A stretch of DNA of 64,000 bases from Voacanga thouarsii (GCA_026120185.1 JANUWF010002013.1:62001-126000); one strand, 5' to 3'. Counted from the stretch's first letter, positions 1 through 10,321 are shown. Notes: generated by a model not told the origin, from the sequence alone. Program-made: numbers and translations.

Positions 1-689
1 ACCATGGAGTTGAGATTGAAGGTTCAACCATGGTGATTAATTTTCCTTGGGAACCTCTCCTAACTCATCTCCTATTTTCAGTCAATTCTCCAACCTCCAA
101 GATTCATTTTCAAATCCAAAGACCAAGAATCCTTGTTGAATTTTCTGGAATTAAAAATATGAATTTGGATAAATTTTGAACAAATTTAATTGGTGAAGAG
201 GTTAGGACAAGCTAGAGGTAATAAAAGGACAAGAATTCCTCTAGAATTCTTTTTAGGACAGATGATAGGATTAGGACATTCTATTCACGTCTCTCCTAGG
301 ACAACATTCCTATTTTTATGGAATGCAAGAAAACAAAATTTCAAAGTTAACTAAGATAATCATGATAAAAACTTAAATAATGGGATTTGAACTCATAACC
401 TTAGAGATTAATTCGAAAGCTCTAACCAATAAACCACAACAACTCTTGTTTTTATTTTCTCACCCAAATATTCTTCTTATTTAATCCTCAAGCTATCTTC
501 CTATTTTGACCTCAAGTAAAATTACCATTTTACCCTTCCTACTCAATAAGCATAATGAAGCCCTTTTAACCTATAAATCATAATTCTAAAACACATAAAA
601 TCATTCAAAAATATATATATTCATGAAAAATGATATGATATGTATCCTGACCCCCTTACTCTAGGGTTGGCTTTAGGTGGGGTTTCACA
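1..689 (+). mobile_element. 3' part of a Ty3/gypsy-type LTR (copy A), start outside the window
   Basis: The last ~360 bases (about 327-689) align by eye with 5278-5637, including a shared tRNA-like block, the phrase around ATTCTTCTTAT, and the end GGTTTAGGTGGGGTGTTACA (here mutated to ..TTTCACA). Endings of the form TGTTACA are usual in plant chromovirus-type LTRs. No coding sequence is seen. The sequence after 689 belongs to element Y, and no primer site follows, so this is a solo or truncated LTR next to Y. The lineage assignment is inferred only from the terminus. Confidence 0.6.
381..437 (-). repeat. tRNA-like module (A box and B box) inside LTR copy A
   Basis: Read on the minus strand, the block has an A-box-like TGGTTAGAGCT and, about 35 bases later, a B-box-like GAGTTCAAATCCC. 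This spacing and wording is that of tRNA-derived SINE heads. It recurs in copy B at 5335-5393. There is no foldable full tRNA and no CCA end, so it is a tRNA-derived module rather than a tRNA gene. Confidence 0.5.
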
Positions 690-763
690 AGATCAAATTC
701 TTCTAAAATCTTTGAGCTTCTTAGTCCTTATTCTCTTATCTTCATTACTACTTACTTGCCAAT

Positions 764-1959
764 ATGTCTAGAGCAAGGGGTCAAACCTTAAAAAAGGCTA
801 GAGCTTCTTCTTCCTCAGCCCTTTCATCTACAGACCCTATGTTCCTTAGGCCAGTAGAGTTCATTGATCCATCATGTGAGGAGTGGTACAATAGGAGGGC
901 TTTTAATAAGATTATTGTGGAGCGTACCTTTGCACCTACCCTAGACCGTGCCCTTAAACTACGAATGATGTTTAGGAGGCTAGGGTGGGGGCCTATAGTA
1001 CAACTGAAGGGGGATTATTGTCCAGTGCTCATTAAAGAATTCTATGCCAACATAGTTGAAAAGGGCAATAAACACCTTCCACACATTGAGACAAGAGTAA
1101 AGGGAACCCCCATTATCATCACACGAAACCATTTAGCTACTCTTCTCCAAGTCTATGATAATGATTCTTGGCAAGGGATAGATACTAACAATCAAAAGAT
1201 TCTTTCTGACCCTAATTGGGATGCCAGTGGAACTAGAGCTACTCTAGGGTTGCACAAGCACAATACTTTCCAAGCCAACAGCTTCTATTCTGACAGTGAT
1301 CTTATTGCCAACTTTAGGGCTCTAGTCTACATGTTTGGTTTTAATATTGTACGCCGAGCCAATGGTTTCAATGAGACATGCCTTATTGATACATACATCT
1401 TGCATAGGATGATGACCACTAGCCTATCCCTCTTGCTCCATTAATCATACAATCCATTGGGGATGTGGTTCATCATTGTCTCTCTACCAAAGCCTTCGTC
1501 TTCCCTCTAGTCATCATGAAAATTCTGAGAGACTTTGGTATTAGTATTGAGAGGGAATTGATGGAGACTACCACTGAGCATGACCCAGTAACAGAGCAAA
1601 CATTAATGAGCTGTGGGTACAAGTATAGCCAGGAGATAAAGAAATGGCTAACTCCTTATAAGGTTAAATATCCCAGCTAAGTTTAGCTACCACCTGTGGA
1701 GGAGGAGCACCCACCACCACTATCACGAGCACGAGCCAGTAGTTCACAGTCCTAACTAAGGACTAACATTGAGACTACGGTGTTGGGACAGTTAGCCCAG
1801 CAGACGGAGATATTACTACACTTGCGGGACTCCATTGATAACATTACCCGGAGGTAAACTACTATGGAGTAGCAATGGGCTGAGTGGATGCAGCGTTTTC
1901 TGGGATCGCATAGTGGTGAGGGCACTTCTGCACCTGATGATGATGATGGGGAGGATTGA
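764..1959 (+). pseudogene. Putative plant transposon protein (PF20167-like) of element Y, frameshifted
   Basis: The first reading frame (764-1441, 226 residues) has a low-complexity Ser-rich start, then a conserved core with LGWGPIVQLKGDYCPVLIKE and FYANIVEKG. This is the pattern of the plant-specific family Pfam calls 'putative plant transposon protein', whose biochemical role is unknown. The match to W's copy continues in another frame from about 1440 to 1680 (LAPLIIQSIGDV, then KAFVFPLVIMKILRDFGI), so one frameshift near 1430-1440 breaks the gene. A further frame to 1959 encodes a coiled-coil-like stretch (QLAQQTEILLHLRDSIDN, EWMQRFLG) and an acidic DDDDGED end. The ATG at 764 was chosen because the Ser-rich start follows it and a long untranslated stretch precedes it. 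It is the only coding region in Y. Confidence 0.7.
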
Positions 1960-2280
1960 GATGATTGTTCTACACTTGTTCCTACTTTTCACTCTCTTTT
2001 TGTTCTTTTTTACTTTATATTTTCATGACCTTTTCTAGTGATTTCTTGTACTTTTCTGTTTTGTACTATTTTCCTTACTTTTTATTTATTTTTCTTTTCT
2101 AGTTTTTATACTTTGGTGTGTTTCTTTTGTATTTTTCTTTTTAGGTACTTCGACAATGCTCCTTTCTGCTGGAACTCAACTTTTTTGCAAAAGAATGCCA
2201 CTGTAATGGAAGTATTTTCTTTCTTATCTTTTTCCCTTTATTTTTGGTCCCATGGCACTATTTCCTTATTCTAATTATTT

Positions 2281-2315
2281 GGCCATTGAGGACAATGTCC
2301 AGTTTAAGTGTGGAT
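2281..2315 (+). promoter_or_regulatory. Conserved upstream GAGGACAATGTCC...TTTAAGTGTGG motif
   Basis: The words CATTGAGGACAATGTCC and TTTAAGTGTGG occur here, in W at 20195-20238, and reversed in X at 43701-43735. The word resembles the polypurine-tract neighbourhood of the same elements but lies ~1.4 kb upstream of the LTR, so it may be a second priming or processing site. The function is inferred. Confidence 0.5.
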
Positions 2316-2924
2316 GAGTGGTTAGATTGAGAATCCTTCTATGCTTCATTCTTCTTGTTATACTTAATCCTTTTGAAATGTCCTTGGGAGCAAAATTTTC
2401 TGATTTTTGTTTAACTTTCAAGATGTATTTTTAATGCATATCTTTATACTAAATCATAGAGCATATGTTCTATATCAATTGTGGCTTATGCATGACTTTT
2501 TGTACGCACTTGGACTAAATAGTTCTTGAACAAATGCTTTACATTGTTCTTAAACCTGTTTTTCTACTAAAATTCATTGAGCATTTTAGAACTTACTTGA
2601 TTACCTCTCGAGACAAAATAAGAAAGAGATACATGATTTAACTTAGGGATGACGGTAGTAGGCCTTCTTTGGATAGTTTGTGCTTTTCAAGCCTACCTAT
2701 TTTATATTATCCTTAGTGCCTATTTTGAGCCTAAAGTGTTAATTTCTTTCTTTAAACCCATTATCATACTTTGTCCATTACTTCTTGCTGAGAGTTTGAT
2801 AATCCTTCCAAATCTTTGATTGCTCTTGATGGATAAAAGTACAAGTAAAAGAGTTATGAGGGGGAAAGCGTATGTAAATGTCATGATTTGTTACTTTCAA
2901 TCAAGCATCATTGTTGAGTGGAAT

Positions 2925-3110
2925 TGTGAAAGGAGAAAAGAAAAAGAAAAGAAAAGAGAACTTGAGAACTTGAGAACAAACAAAAAGTTGCTAGAAAAGG
3001 TTTGAAAAAAAAAACTGAAAAATAAACAAAAGCAGCATTTGGAAGGAAATAAAAAGAAGAAGAAAAGCTGAAAGAGAAAGAGAAGAAAGAGCAAAGGAAA
3101 AATTGCTGAA
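2925..3110 (+). repeat. Purine-rich tract in the 3' region of element Y
   Basis: About 185 bases of almost pure A and G, such as GAAAAGAAAAAGAAAAGAAAA and AAAGAGAAAGAGAAGAAAG. Mirror tracts occupy the same relative place in X (42780-43090), the V-type end (28440-28600) and the W-type end (61925-61990). Confidence 0.65.
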
Positions 3111-3710
3111 AGTTTTTATGATCTTGTGCAAAATGAATGATGAGTTAAGAATTATTGAGAAAAAAGAATGCAAGATTTGCTTGAACTGTACTATAATTGC
3201 TATACAAGGTTATAGCTTTTGATTGGTTTTGTGATAGAAGAGCAAGAAAAGATTAGAATTTCTTGGTACATTTTGTTTATCCTTTTCTTGCAAACTCTCG
3301 TCCTCTTTGATATTTGATTTTCCTATATCCTTCATTTGAAAGCAATATTGCAAACCCTTTAGCCTTACATTACAAGCTTTAAAGTCCTACTTGGCCTAAG
3401 TAGAATCATGATATATCTCGGATTGGTGGAGAGAGTGTATGAAAAGTAAGCTTATAGAATGCATATTCTTTTTGAACTAAATTCTTTCCAATGGTTTGAG
3501 AATATTGTAAGTATTGGGATGGCTCTACTAGTTATTCTTCACTTACACAAGTCTTGCATTTGTCATGAATGGTATAGTAGCATATGTTTTGTTGTCTTGA
3601 ATAAAGAAAGCATTAGAGATATTATTTTGATAGTAATTGAGTGATTTTGTGAAAAACTTGTGTTTTACCTACTTATCTTTGATACTTTGCTTGAGGACAA
3701 GCAAAGAGTT

Positions 3711-3723
3711 AAGTGTAGGGGAA
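3711..3723 (+). other. Polypurine tract of element Y
   Basis: AAGTGTAGGGGAA sits directly before the 3' LTR, after CTTGAGGACAAGCAAAGAGTT. It is the expected plus-strand primer site and matches X at 42253-42270 read in reverse. Confidence 0.75.
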
Positions 3724-3899
3724 TGCGATAGGGCCTAAATTAGTCATATATTTTCTAGTTATTTGAGGCTTTTTTATGATACATATTGGTTAACAACTAG
3801 TCATATTTCTTCATATTTGAGATTTTACCATTACAAATGTATTTTGTGTATTATTTTAGATTTTAAGGATAAAATAAGACAAAAACGTCGCTAAACAGA

Positions 3900-4150
3900 G
3901 TAGAGGCGGCACCGGCTAGGATAGGGGAGCTGGCACTGGCCACCTGCTACTAGCAAGCATTTTGAAGCGATGAAAAAAACCGGTGAAACAATGCTAAATA
4001 GAACCGAACCGGCGCCGGCTATGAGGCTAGAGGCGGCGCCAGCTGCACTCTGGAAGGGTTGGCATGAAAATCAAGAAAAATCGACGAACAAATGGAGAAA
4101 TAGACCACAACCGGCGCCGGTCCTAGGCAGGACAAGCGTCACCAGCTGTG
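3900..4150 (+). repeat. GGCGCC palindrome cluster in U3 of the Y LTR
   Basis: Perfect CCGGCGCCGG palindromes at 4009-4018 and 4111-4120, GGCGCC at 4035-4040, and decayed versions (GGCGGCACCGGCT near 3906, CTGGCACTGGCC near 3930). They are spaced irregularly in direct and inverted form, in an otherwise AT-rich LTR, and stop ~130 bases before the TATA box. Confidence 0.75.
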
Positions 4151-4276
4151 CCTTGGTGCTAAGACGGTGGCTCAATTTTTGCACGTATTTTTTGGTAATT
4201 TATAGAGTTTTAGTATTTTTCCTACTTCAAATTGGTCAGAAACCCTAGAGGAATGAAATTAGGCACTTCTAAAGCC

Positions 4277-4284
4277 TATAAATA
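4277..4284 (+). promoter_or_regulatory. TATA box of the Y LTR
   Basis: TATAAATA in the context AGCCTATAAATAATGG, conserved at the same place in both X LTRs. It is the likely start of U3-driven transcription, about 550 bases into the LTR. Confidence 0.65.
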
Positions 4285-5277
4285 ATGGAAAACACAAGGA
4301 AAAGGGGAAGATTCATAGATCAAAACAAAAAATCACTCAAATTAAGGAGGAATTCTTCAATCCTGGGAGGATTGTAAAAGAGAGTCTACGAAGGAAGAAG
4401 AATGAGGCTTGTCTCTGAGTGCTTTCTTTTAACTTTAATTTCTTTTTCTTGAACAATGATGTATTAATTGTTTTATTATAATTTGACATTGTTTTAGATA
4501 TTCATGATTTTTAGAGTTACTTTGATCTTTTGAGTAATTGATTGTTATTCTTGGTATTTAATTACTTGTGCTGATTACGAGATTAGTTGGTTGTTTCTTT
4601 CTATTAACTTGCTTGAAAAAGGGGTTGATGGTGGTTTCAATTTATTAATTTTATATTTGTTGTCTTTTAGCTTGCTTGAAAAATGGGTTAATTGCTAAGA
4701 ACAAGGTAATTAAAGGTTAATTGCTGTCTGCCAGAATATGGATTCATTGGTTAATTTTATGTTTTAAGTTTGCCAAAATATGGAGATTTAATCAAGGATT
4801 GTGTTTAATGCATCTTTTGGGTGAATTAGTTGAGACAGAATATGTGATGCTAATTTGTCTAAAAGATAGTAATTTCATGGATTGAAAAAGAAGTGAATCT
4901 ATCTTTATCCTTCATGATGCCAAGAGAATCATTAGTTATGACAATGATTGGGTACTTTAAGATCATATTTGTCAAAATAATGGTTTGAGTTACATAATTC
5001 TCCATCCTTGACATGTATATATTCTTTTATTTTCTTGTACTTTATTTTATTTTTCTTTTTATTTTTTTTAACTTTATTGAGTTGGTTAAACAATGAAAAT
5101 AAAGTGATTAATACATACTTGTTCCTTGAGGATCGACACTTGTTTTAAACCCTATGCTATGCTTAATGATGAGTACGCTTGCTCATATTTATAATTTGGG
5201 GTTAACATTTTAATTTAAACTTGATTGGGAATGTGCCTATTTTTATATGATTTTTATACCCAAATTTTAACACAACA

Positions 5278-5637
5278 GTAAGAAATAAGAAAATTTAAAC
5301 ATTAGTTAAGATAAATATGAATAAAACTTAAGTGGTGGGATTTGAACTCAAGACCTTAGAGATTAAATCACAAAGCTCTAACCATTTACCACAGCCTTTA
5401 TTTCTTTTTTTTCAACCAAATATTCTTCTTATCTAAGCCTCAAGCCATCTTCCTATTTCGACCTCAAGTAAAATTACATTTTTACCCTTTCTACTCAACA
5501 AGCACAGATAACTCATATAACCCATAAACCATAATTCTAAGGCACACAAAATTATTCAAGAGATATATTTTATGCATGATGATATGATATGCATCCTATC
5601 CCCCTTATTCTAGGGTAGGTTTAGGTGGGGTGTTACA
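5278..5637 (+). mobile_element. LTR fragment (copy B), related to 1-689
   Basis: Aligns by eye with 327-689, ends GGTGGGGTGTTACA, and contains the tRNA-like block. Its 5' part is absent because it begins exactly where the Y LTR ends. The right flank (5638 on) is copia integrase on the minus strand, so this LTR appears to have interrupted or truncated element M. Confidence 0.6.
5335..5393 (-). repeat. tRNA-like module inside LTR copy B
   Basis: Read on the minus strand: TGGTTAGAGCTTTG (A-box-like), then GAGTTCAAATCCC (B-box-like) about 30 bases on. Same module as 381-437. Confidence 0.5.
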
Positions 5638-8274
5638 ATTATCACTCCTAATAGAAATAAGTTTGCATCCAATAGAGTTTTGGACATACTTGAATAATCT
5701 AGAGAATTTAGAGAAATGCCTCATCTTTTTGTCCGAGAAAAAGTCCAAGTAAATCTTGAAAAATCATCTACTAGAATATAAGCATACCTCTTACCACTAA
5801 GGCTAGTGGTCTTCATCGGTCCAAGCAAATCCATATGTATTAATTCAAGGGGTTTTGATGTGGAAATCATTTTCTTGGGCTTAAAAGAGATTTTGATCTA
5901 TTTTACAAATGGGCATGCATCACATATTCCGCTTTTATCAAACTTTAATTTGGGTAGACCCCTAACAAGCTCTTTTGAAGATAATTTGTTTAGCAAATCA
6001 AATGATACATGGTCTAGCCTTCTATGCCAAAGATAGTCATCATTATCATGCATGGAAAGACATCTAATATCATGAGCCATAAGATCATCAAGATAGATAA
6101 CATATACATTCCTAACACGGTTAGCAACAAAAATTATTTTATTACTTGAGCTGTCCATAATAGAGAAAGAATCTTTCTCAAAAATAAATTTGCAACCATT
6201 GTCACATAATTGACTAATACTAAGCAAGTTGTATTTCAGCTCATCAATCAATAGAACTTATTTGATAATGGTTGAAGATCCTTTACCAATATTACTTATG
6301 TCAAGTATCTTTCATTTCTTTTTGTCCCCAAAGGTAATGAACCCATCATTTGTAGCTTGAACATCTTCTAATAGGACTGCATTTCCGGTCATGTGTCTGG
6401 AGCATCTACTATCCAAGAACCACTTCGTGAAGCTCATTTTCTCCATGAATGTACCTATACATGAGATGGGAGAGTGATTTTTGGTACCCATATCTTCTTG
6501 AGTCCGTAGGGATTAGTAATGCTTCATTTAATTCTCTAATCAGTTTTCATTCCTAAACTAATGATTTTCCCAATGTGACACCTAGATGCATTGTGTCCAT
6601 TTTTACCACAATAAGTGCAACATGCTAATTTCTATTTGAGGAGCTTACTTTTACAAAATACGACTTGTGTTTTCTTGTTGTGTACATATTATCGTAGCTA
6701 AGGCCATTTCTATTTCCAACCATCCGTTGAACTCCAAGAAGTTTATTCAGGTTGCTTCAACCATCAGTGAATTTTTCAATACAAGTGGTGAGATCATCAA
6801 CTTTCATTTCATATTATCAAACTCATAGATCATGACTTCAAGAGATGAGACTTTATCATACAAATATTTATTCTCAAGAGTAGAATAGTTCAAGAAAGTA
6901 GAAATGATTTCTTTTTCAACATTCAAGTAGCACATAGAGTTAATAAGAGTTCTGTTCTTACTTATCAGATTGTCATTCTAATTTGATAAGGAATCAATTT
7001 TCACCTTCATTTCCTTGTTCCTTTTCAACAGTCTTTTTAGTTCACGAAACATATCAATAAGAAGAGCATTCAGATTATTAATATTATCACAAGCAGAATC
7101 ATGCAATTTAGTTACAAGGTTAGATGATGAGGAGTTTACCTTATCCGCTACTGCCATGAAGCATATGTTAGCTATTTCATTTTTAGAATCTCCATTTTCC
7201 TCAGATTCGGACTTATTTTGATTCCAAGTTCCTATTAGTCCTTTTCCTTTCTTTGTTTTTAGATCCTTCTTCTTCTTCTTCTTCTTCTTCTTCTTCTTCT
7301 TCTTCTTCTTTAAGCATCTTGCCTTCTTTCTCTTTGGATATTAGGTAGTCAGCAATGAAGTGTTTCGTACTCTTGCATTCATAATATTGAGGCTTAAAAG
7401 ATGAAGTTTGTCCCTTCCTTTTTACAAATTTCTTTTCTCTTTTGAATTTTCCCTTTTTGAACATCCGTCTGATTTTTTTTTTTTTGCGATCATAGCCAAT
7501 TCTTCGGTATCCATTTTAGTACCATCATCGCTATCAGATTGGCTGCTATCAGTGTTCTCATCAGCAACTTTTAGTGCTATTCCTCTTTTGCCTTTGTTGT
7601 TGTCTCGAATTCTTGAAACCTTTTGAGTTTCATTTTATGAGTTAAAAGAAAGTCAATTAGCTCTTCAGTAGGTAAGGTTTTCAAATATATTGATTCCTCC
7701 ACATCTAGAGCTTTAGGTTGCCAGCTTATTAGCTAGGCATCCAGAATTTTTCTATTTTGTTTATCAAGGGAGTAGCATTTTCCATAAGCCTTAAGTCCAT
7801 CTGTAATGTTTGTGAATCTAGTAAACATACCAGTTATGCTCTCATTTGGCTTCATAGTAAATAATTCATAATCATGAATCAAAAATCCCAACTTTGATTT
7901 ATTCACTTAATTTGTCCCCTCATGGGTGACTTCAAGCAATCTGCATATGTCATGGGCTGAATCACAGCCACTTACTCTGTTATATTTAATGGCATCAAGA
8001 GCATAATATAGAATGTTCATAACTTAAAAATTCAATGTCATTTTGGCATTGTCTTCAGCATCATATTCGTCACTCTGTTTGGGAACTATTTGACCTTTAA
8101 ACTTCTAGAAAGAACATATAGTCTTCTTTCAATTAAATTCTATAGCTCCAAATTAATTGAGCAAACATAGATCTTCATGCAATTTTTCCAGAATGTATAA
8201 TCACTCCCAGAGAGCAAATGAGGTCTATTTGTCGAAGATCCCTCAACATAGGGTAGAGAGGAAATATTTGCCAT
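5638..8274 (-). pseudogene. gag-pol of copia M (gag, protease, pre-integrase, integrase start), decayed
   Basis: The start at 8274 gives MANISSLPYVEGSS and then FWKNCMKIYV, a copia gag (UBN2-like) opening. A decayed zinc knuckle lies near 7385 (YYECKSTKHFIADY, with two of the expected cysteines gone) beside a Glu run from a CTT microsatellite. The protease near 6415 reads WFLDSRCSRHMTG: the active-site Asp-Ser is followed by Arg where Gly is usual, which should inactivate it. At 6251-5898 lies a gag-pre-integrase domain (LKYNLLSISQLCDNG, LWHRRLDHVSFDLLNKL, CDACPFVK), then the integrase start (VDDFSRFTWTFF) down to 5638. Stops and frameshifts occur throughout. Only domain order and motifs support the call. 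Confidence 0.75.
7266..7311. repeat. (CTT)n microsatellite within the gag of M
   Basis: About 15 CTT units. On the minus strand it encodes a run of glutamates beside the decayed zinc knuckle. Confidence 0.9.
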
Positions 8275-8320
8275 AAGAATCTTTTCTACAAGGCTGTTTA
8301 GTCAAAGAAGAGTAGACCAA

Positions 8321-8335
8321 GGCTTTGATACCAAA
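8321..8335 (-). other. Primer binding site of copia M (initiator tRNA-Met type)
   Basis: The minus strand reads TTTGGTATCAAAGCC, one change from the usual TGGTATCAGAGC. It lies directly after the LTR end TTTTTCA. Confidence 0.75.
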
Positions 8336-9619
8336 TGAAAAACCTTAGGGGTAAATAATGTATTTTTTTTTTTTTTTAGCAAATTTAAAACACTTTTAAA
8401 AAAGGATATGTTTTTTGAAGTCCTTTTATTTTTCAGATCGAGGAGGTTGCTAGATATGCAGAGATAAGTTCTTGAGCAGCCTTAAGGAACCAACTACGAT
8501 CTGAATGAAGTGAGATAGGAGATGTGCAATTAATAGAAAAGTAAAGATGAGTTAGTAAGAATCATAAAGATTTCTTTTGAACGATTGAAAACATTGAGCA
8601 AAGAAATTCGCAAGCTATCAGAATTAAATGCAAGGAAGACTAACAAGAAATTTATAGTGCTTCAATCTACCAAGATCTATATCCACTATCTAAAGCTCAT
8701 ACTTAAGAATTTTTAAACCAGATCTCTATAAACTCAGTATATTCAATGGTGTTTGTCTACACCAATTACACAAGAGGATTACCACACTTGATTTTACCAA
8801 AACCTCTCAATCAACTACAAATCAAAGCTCACCCAAATTAGTTTTACATCACAACCTTGATATTCAAAAAGGACTATAGAAATGAAACAGAGATAACTCA
8901 CACTTTTGAGCAAATGTGCAAACAAATGAGCACTAACAGCCTTTACCTTTTAAGACAATTAGAATTCACTTTAAATCACTAATGAAAAAGAAGATTTTTA
9001 TATTATAGAGTGTAAGAGTGTTTCTGATAAAGATAGGATAAAAATCTACTTTACAATCGAGTTTTGAAAGCTTTTATAGAAGTAAAAAGTAAAGCTCCAA
9101 CAGCTAGAAATGACTAGTTTTTTGTTGTCAGATTTTTCAGAGTTTTGGACTCAAGGATCGGATGATGGTGTGTCCAAATGATGAGTAAAAAATGGCATTT
9201 TTCTAGGTAGAAATATTTTGGCATTGTTCATAGAGTTTTGGACAAAACTTTTGGATGCAGAGCCATCTAAAATATTCAATCCAAAATTCTGAAGACCTTA
9301 TACATTGAAATCATTTTTCTTGTGTGCTTGAAGGTAGAAATAAATTAAATCATAAGGTAAAAATGACATAGGAATTTACATAATATACTTTAACAAATGA
9401 TTCCTATTCTAAAGTTCTTTTACAACGACTTCATGATCTTGCAAGCTCTTTAGGTTGAAGTTGTACTTGATGAATCACCACTTTGGATTCCATTTCCTTA
9501 AGAGTTACTTAGCAACCTTATTTGCATGCTTTGAAAGAACTGGGGTCAAACATGTCCTATTAGTCCTCATCAATATTTGTCATAAGTCAAAACACAGGAG
9601 AATGCCCCTAGGGCTAACA
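8336..9619 (-). mobile_element. 5' LTR of copia M
   Basis: 1284 bases bounded by TGTTAGCC (minus strand, 9619) and TTTTTCA (8336), with the primer site next to it. No ORF. No second copy lies in the window, so the left boundary is certain from the primer site, while the right one rests on the TG terminus. Confidence 0.65.
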
Positions 9620-9629
9620 CCAGGTTTTG

Positions 9630-10321
9630 TGTAACCCATGATATTTTAAGTTAGAGAAGGTAGAATACCTCTCTAGGTTGGTGGTACACCTACCTGATGA
9701 ATCTGTATAAGTAGGAGAAAGTGGAATACCTCTCCTGGTAGGTGATATCCTACCCCGATAATGGTTTTTAGGCTCAAGGCTTGAAATGTTTATTACTTGT
9801 TCCCAAAAGTTTTATATTGTTATGTGATGATATTTTGAAATATTGCTCTACTCTTCTTGGATATTATTATGATTTATTGCATGAGTTATATGAGAAAAAT
9901 GTTATGAAGGCATAAATTTGAGTTTGTGAAACTTTGGTGGAATTTTACTCATGCACATGAAAATGATTTTTGAGAAAATTTACAACTGCACACCATCAAA
10001 CTTATTGAGATTTTATCTCACACATGTTTAATTCACATCTTTCAAGGAAGGGTTTTTAAGAGCAAGCCCATGGAAGTCTACTTTATGGGTTTTGAAAGTC
10101 TTATATTTTGCATTCCTGGATATGTATTTATGAATATTAGTTGGATTTATTTCTTTTATGGTAGAATTGATGTATTTATTGGAGACTTGTTGTAGATTTT
10201 TATACTGCAAGTTATTTAAGATTTCAGAATTTTAGTTTAGATATTCATTACAAAGACTCCTTGTTGTTTATACGGAGCGACATTCCCTAACTCATAGGCC
10301 CTGAGTTAATGGGGTGTTACA
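9630..10321 (+). mobile_element. Short chromovirus-type LTR (solo or internally deleted)
   Basis: Starts TGTAACCCATG and ends ATGGGGTGTTACA, the termini of the S1, S2 and Z LTRs. It is only 692 bases where its relatives are 2.6-4 kb. It holds about two ~57-base repeats with internal dyads (GGTAGGTGATATCCTACC near 9738). The flanking five bases (TTTTG and GGATG) do not match, so no target duplication supports a clean insertion. Its right edge lies at a copia protease motif. Confidence 0.55.

Larger units (their letters stand above)
1960..3725 (+). other. 3' untranslated region of element Y
   Basis: No ORF here has coding character. The region holds a first GAGGACAA-type motif (2281-2315), a purine-rich tract (about 2925-3110), and a second GAGGACAA motif running into the polypurine tract (3690-3723). 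The same order is found reversed in X at 44071-42253. The short ORFs in it are low-complexity. Confidence 0.6.
690..5277 (+). mobile_element. Element Y: non-autonomous Athila-like retrotransposon lacking its 5' LTR
   Basis: It consists of a PF20167-like gene (764-1959), a long 3' untranslated region, a polypurine tract (3711-3723) and a 3' LTR (3726-5277). The 3' region and LTR match element X (40874-59781) of this window, read on the opposite strand. Y has no gag, protease, reverse transcriptase or integrase. The 5' LTR and primer site are missing; sequence of LTR copy A directly precedes it. The base string GTAAG following the LTR is where related LTR copy B resumes, consistent with Y having inserted into a B-type LTR before the left end was lost. 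Confidence 0.7.
3726..5277 (+). mobile_element. 3' LTR of element Y (X/Y family)
   Basis: It aligns with both LTRs of X: the start CGATAGGGCCTAAATTAGTC corresponds to TGATAGGGGCTAAATTAG, so the terminal TG has become CG. The last 110 bases (AATGATGAGTACGCTTGCTC, ATTTTAATTTAAACTTGATT) match the end of X's LTR. About 1.55 kb long, ending in CA. The TATA box is at 4277-4284, with a palindrome cluster upstream. Confidence 0.8.
5638..9619 (-). mobile_element. Element M: partial SIRE-like Ty1/copia retrotransposon
   Basis: Read on the minus strand it comprises a 5' LTR (9619-8336, starting TGTTAGCCCTAGGGGC and ending TTTTTCA), a primer site matching initiator tRNA-Met, gag, protease, the gag-pre-integrase domain and the start of the integrase core. 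It breaks off at 5638, where LTR copy B abuts. Reverse transcriptase, RNase H and the 3' LTR are missing. SIRE/Maximus affinity is inferred from the LTR start, the primer-site context and the gag wording. Confidence 0.7.

Noticed and set aside
381..437. A functional tRNA gene
   Set aside because: Only A- and B-box-like words are present; no acceptor stem or anticodon arm can be paired convincingly.
1835..2274. Hydrophobic ORFs after the Y gene as membrane proteins
   Set aside because: T-rich untranslated sequence always gives Phe/Leu-rich frames; X's equivalent region is not conserved as protein.
3970..4248. 92-residue ORF in the Y LTR as a gene
   Set aside because: It lies across U3 and is read from the GGCGCC cluster; no counterpart stays open in the X LTRs.
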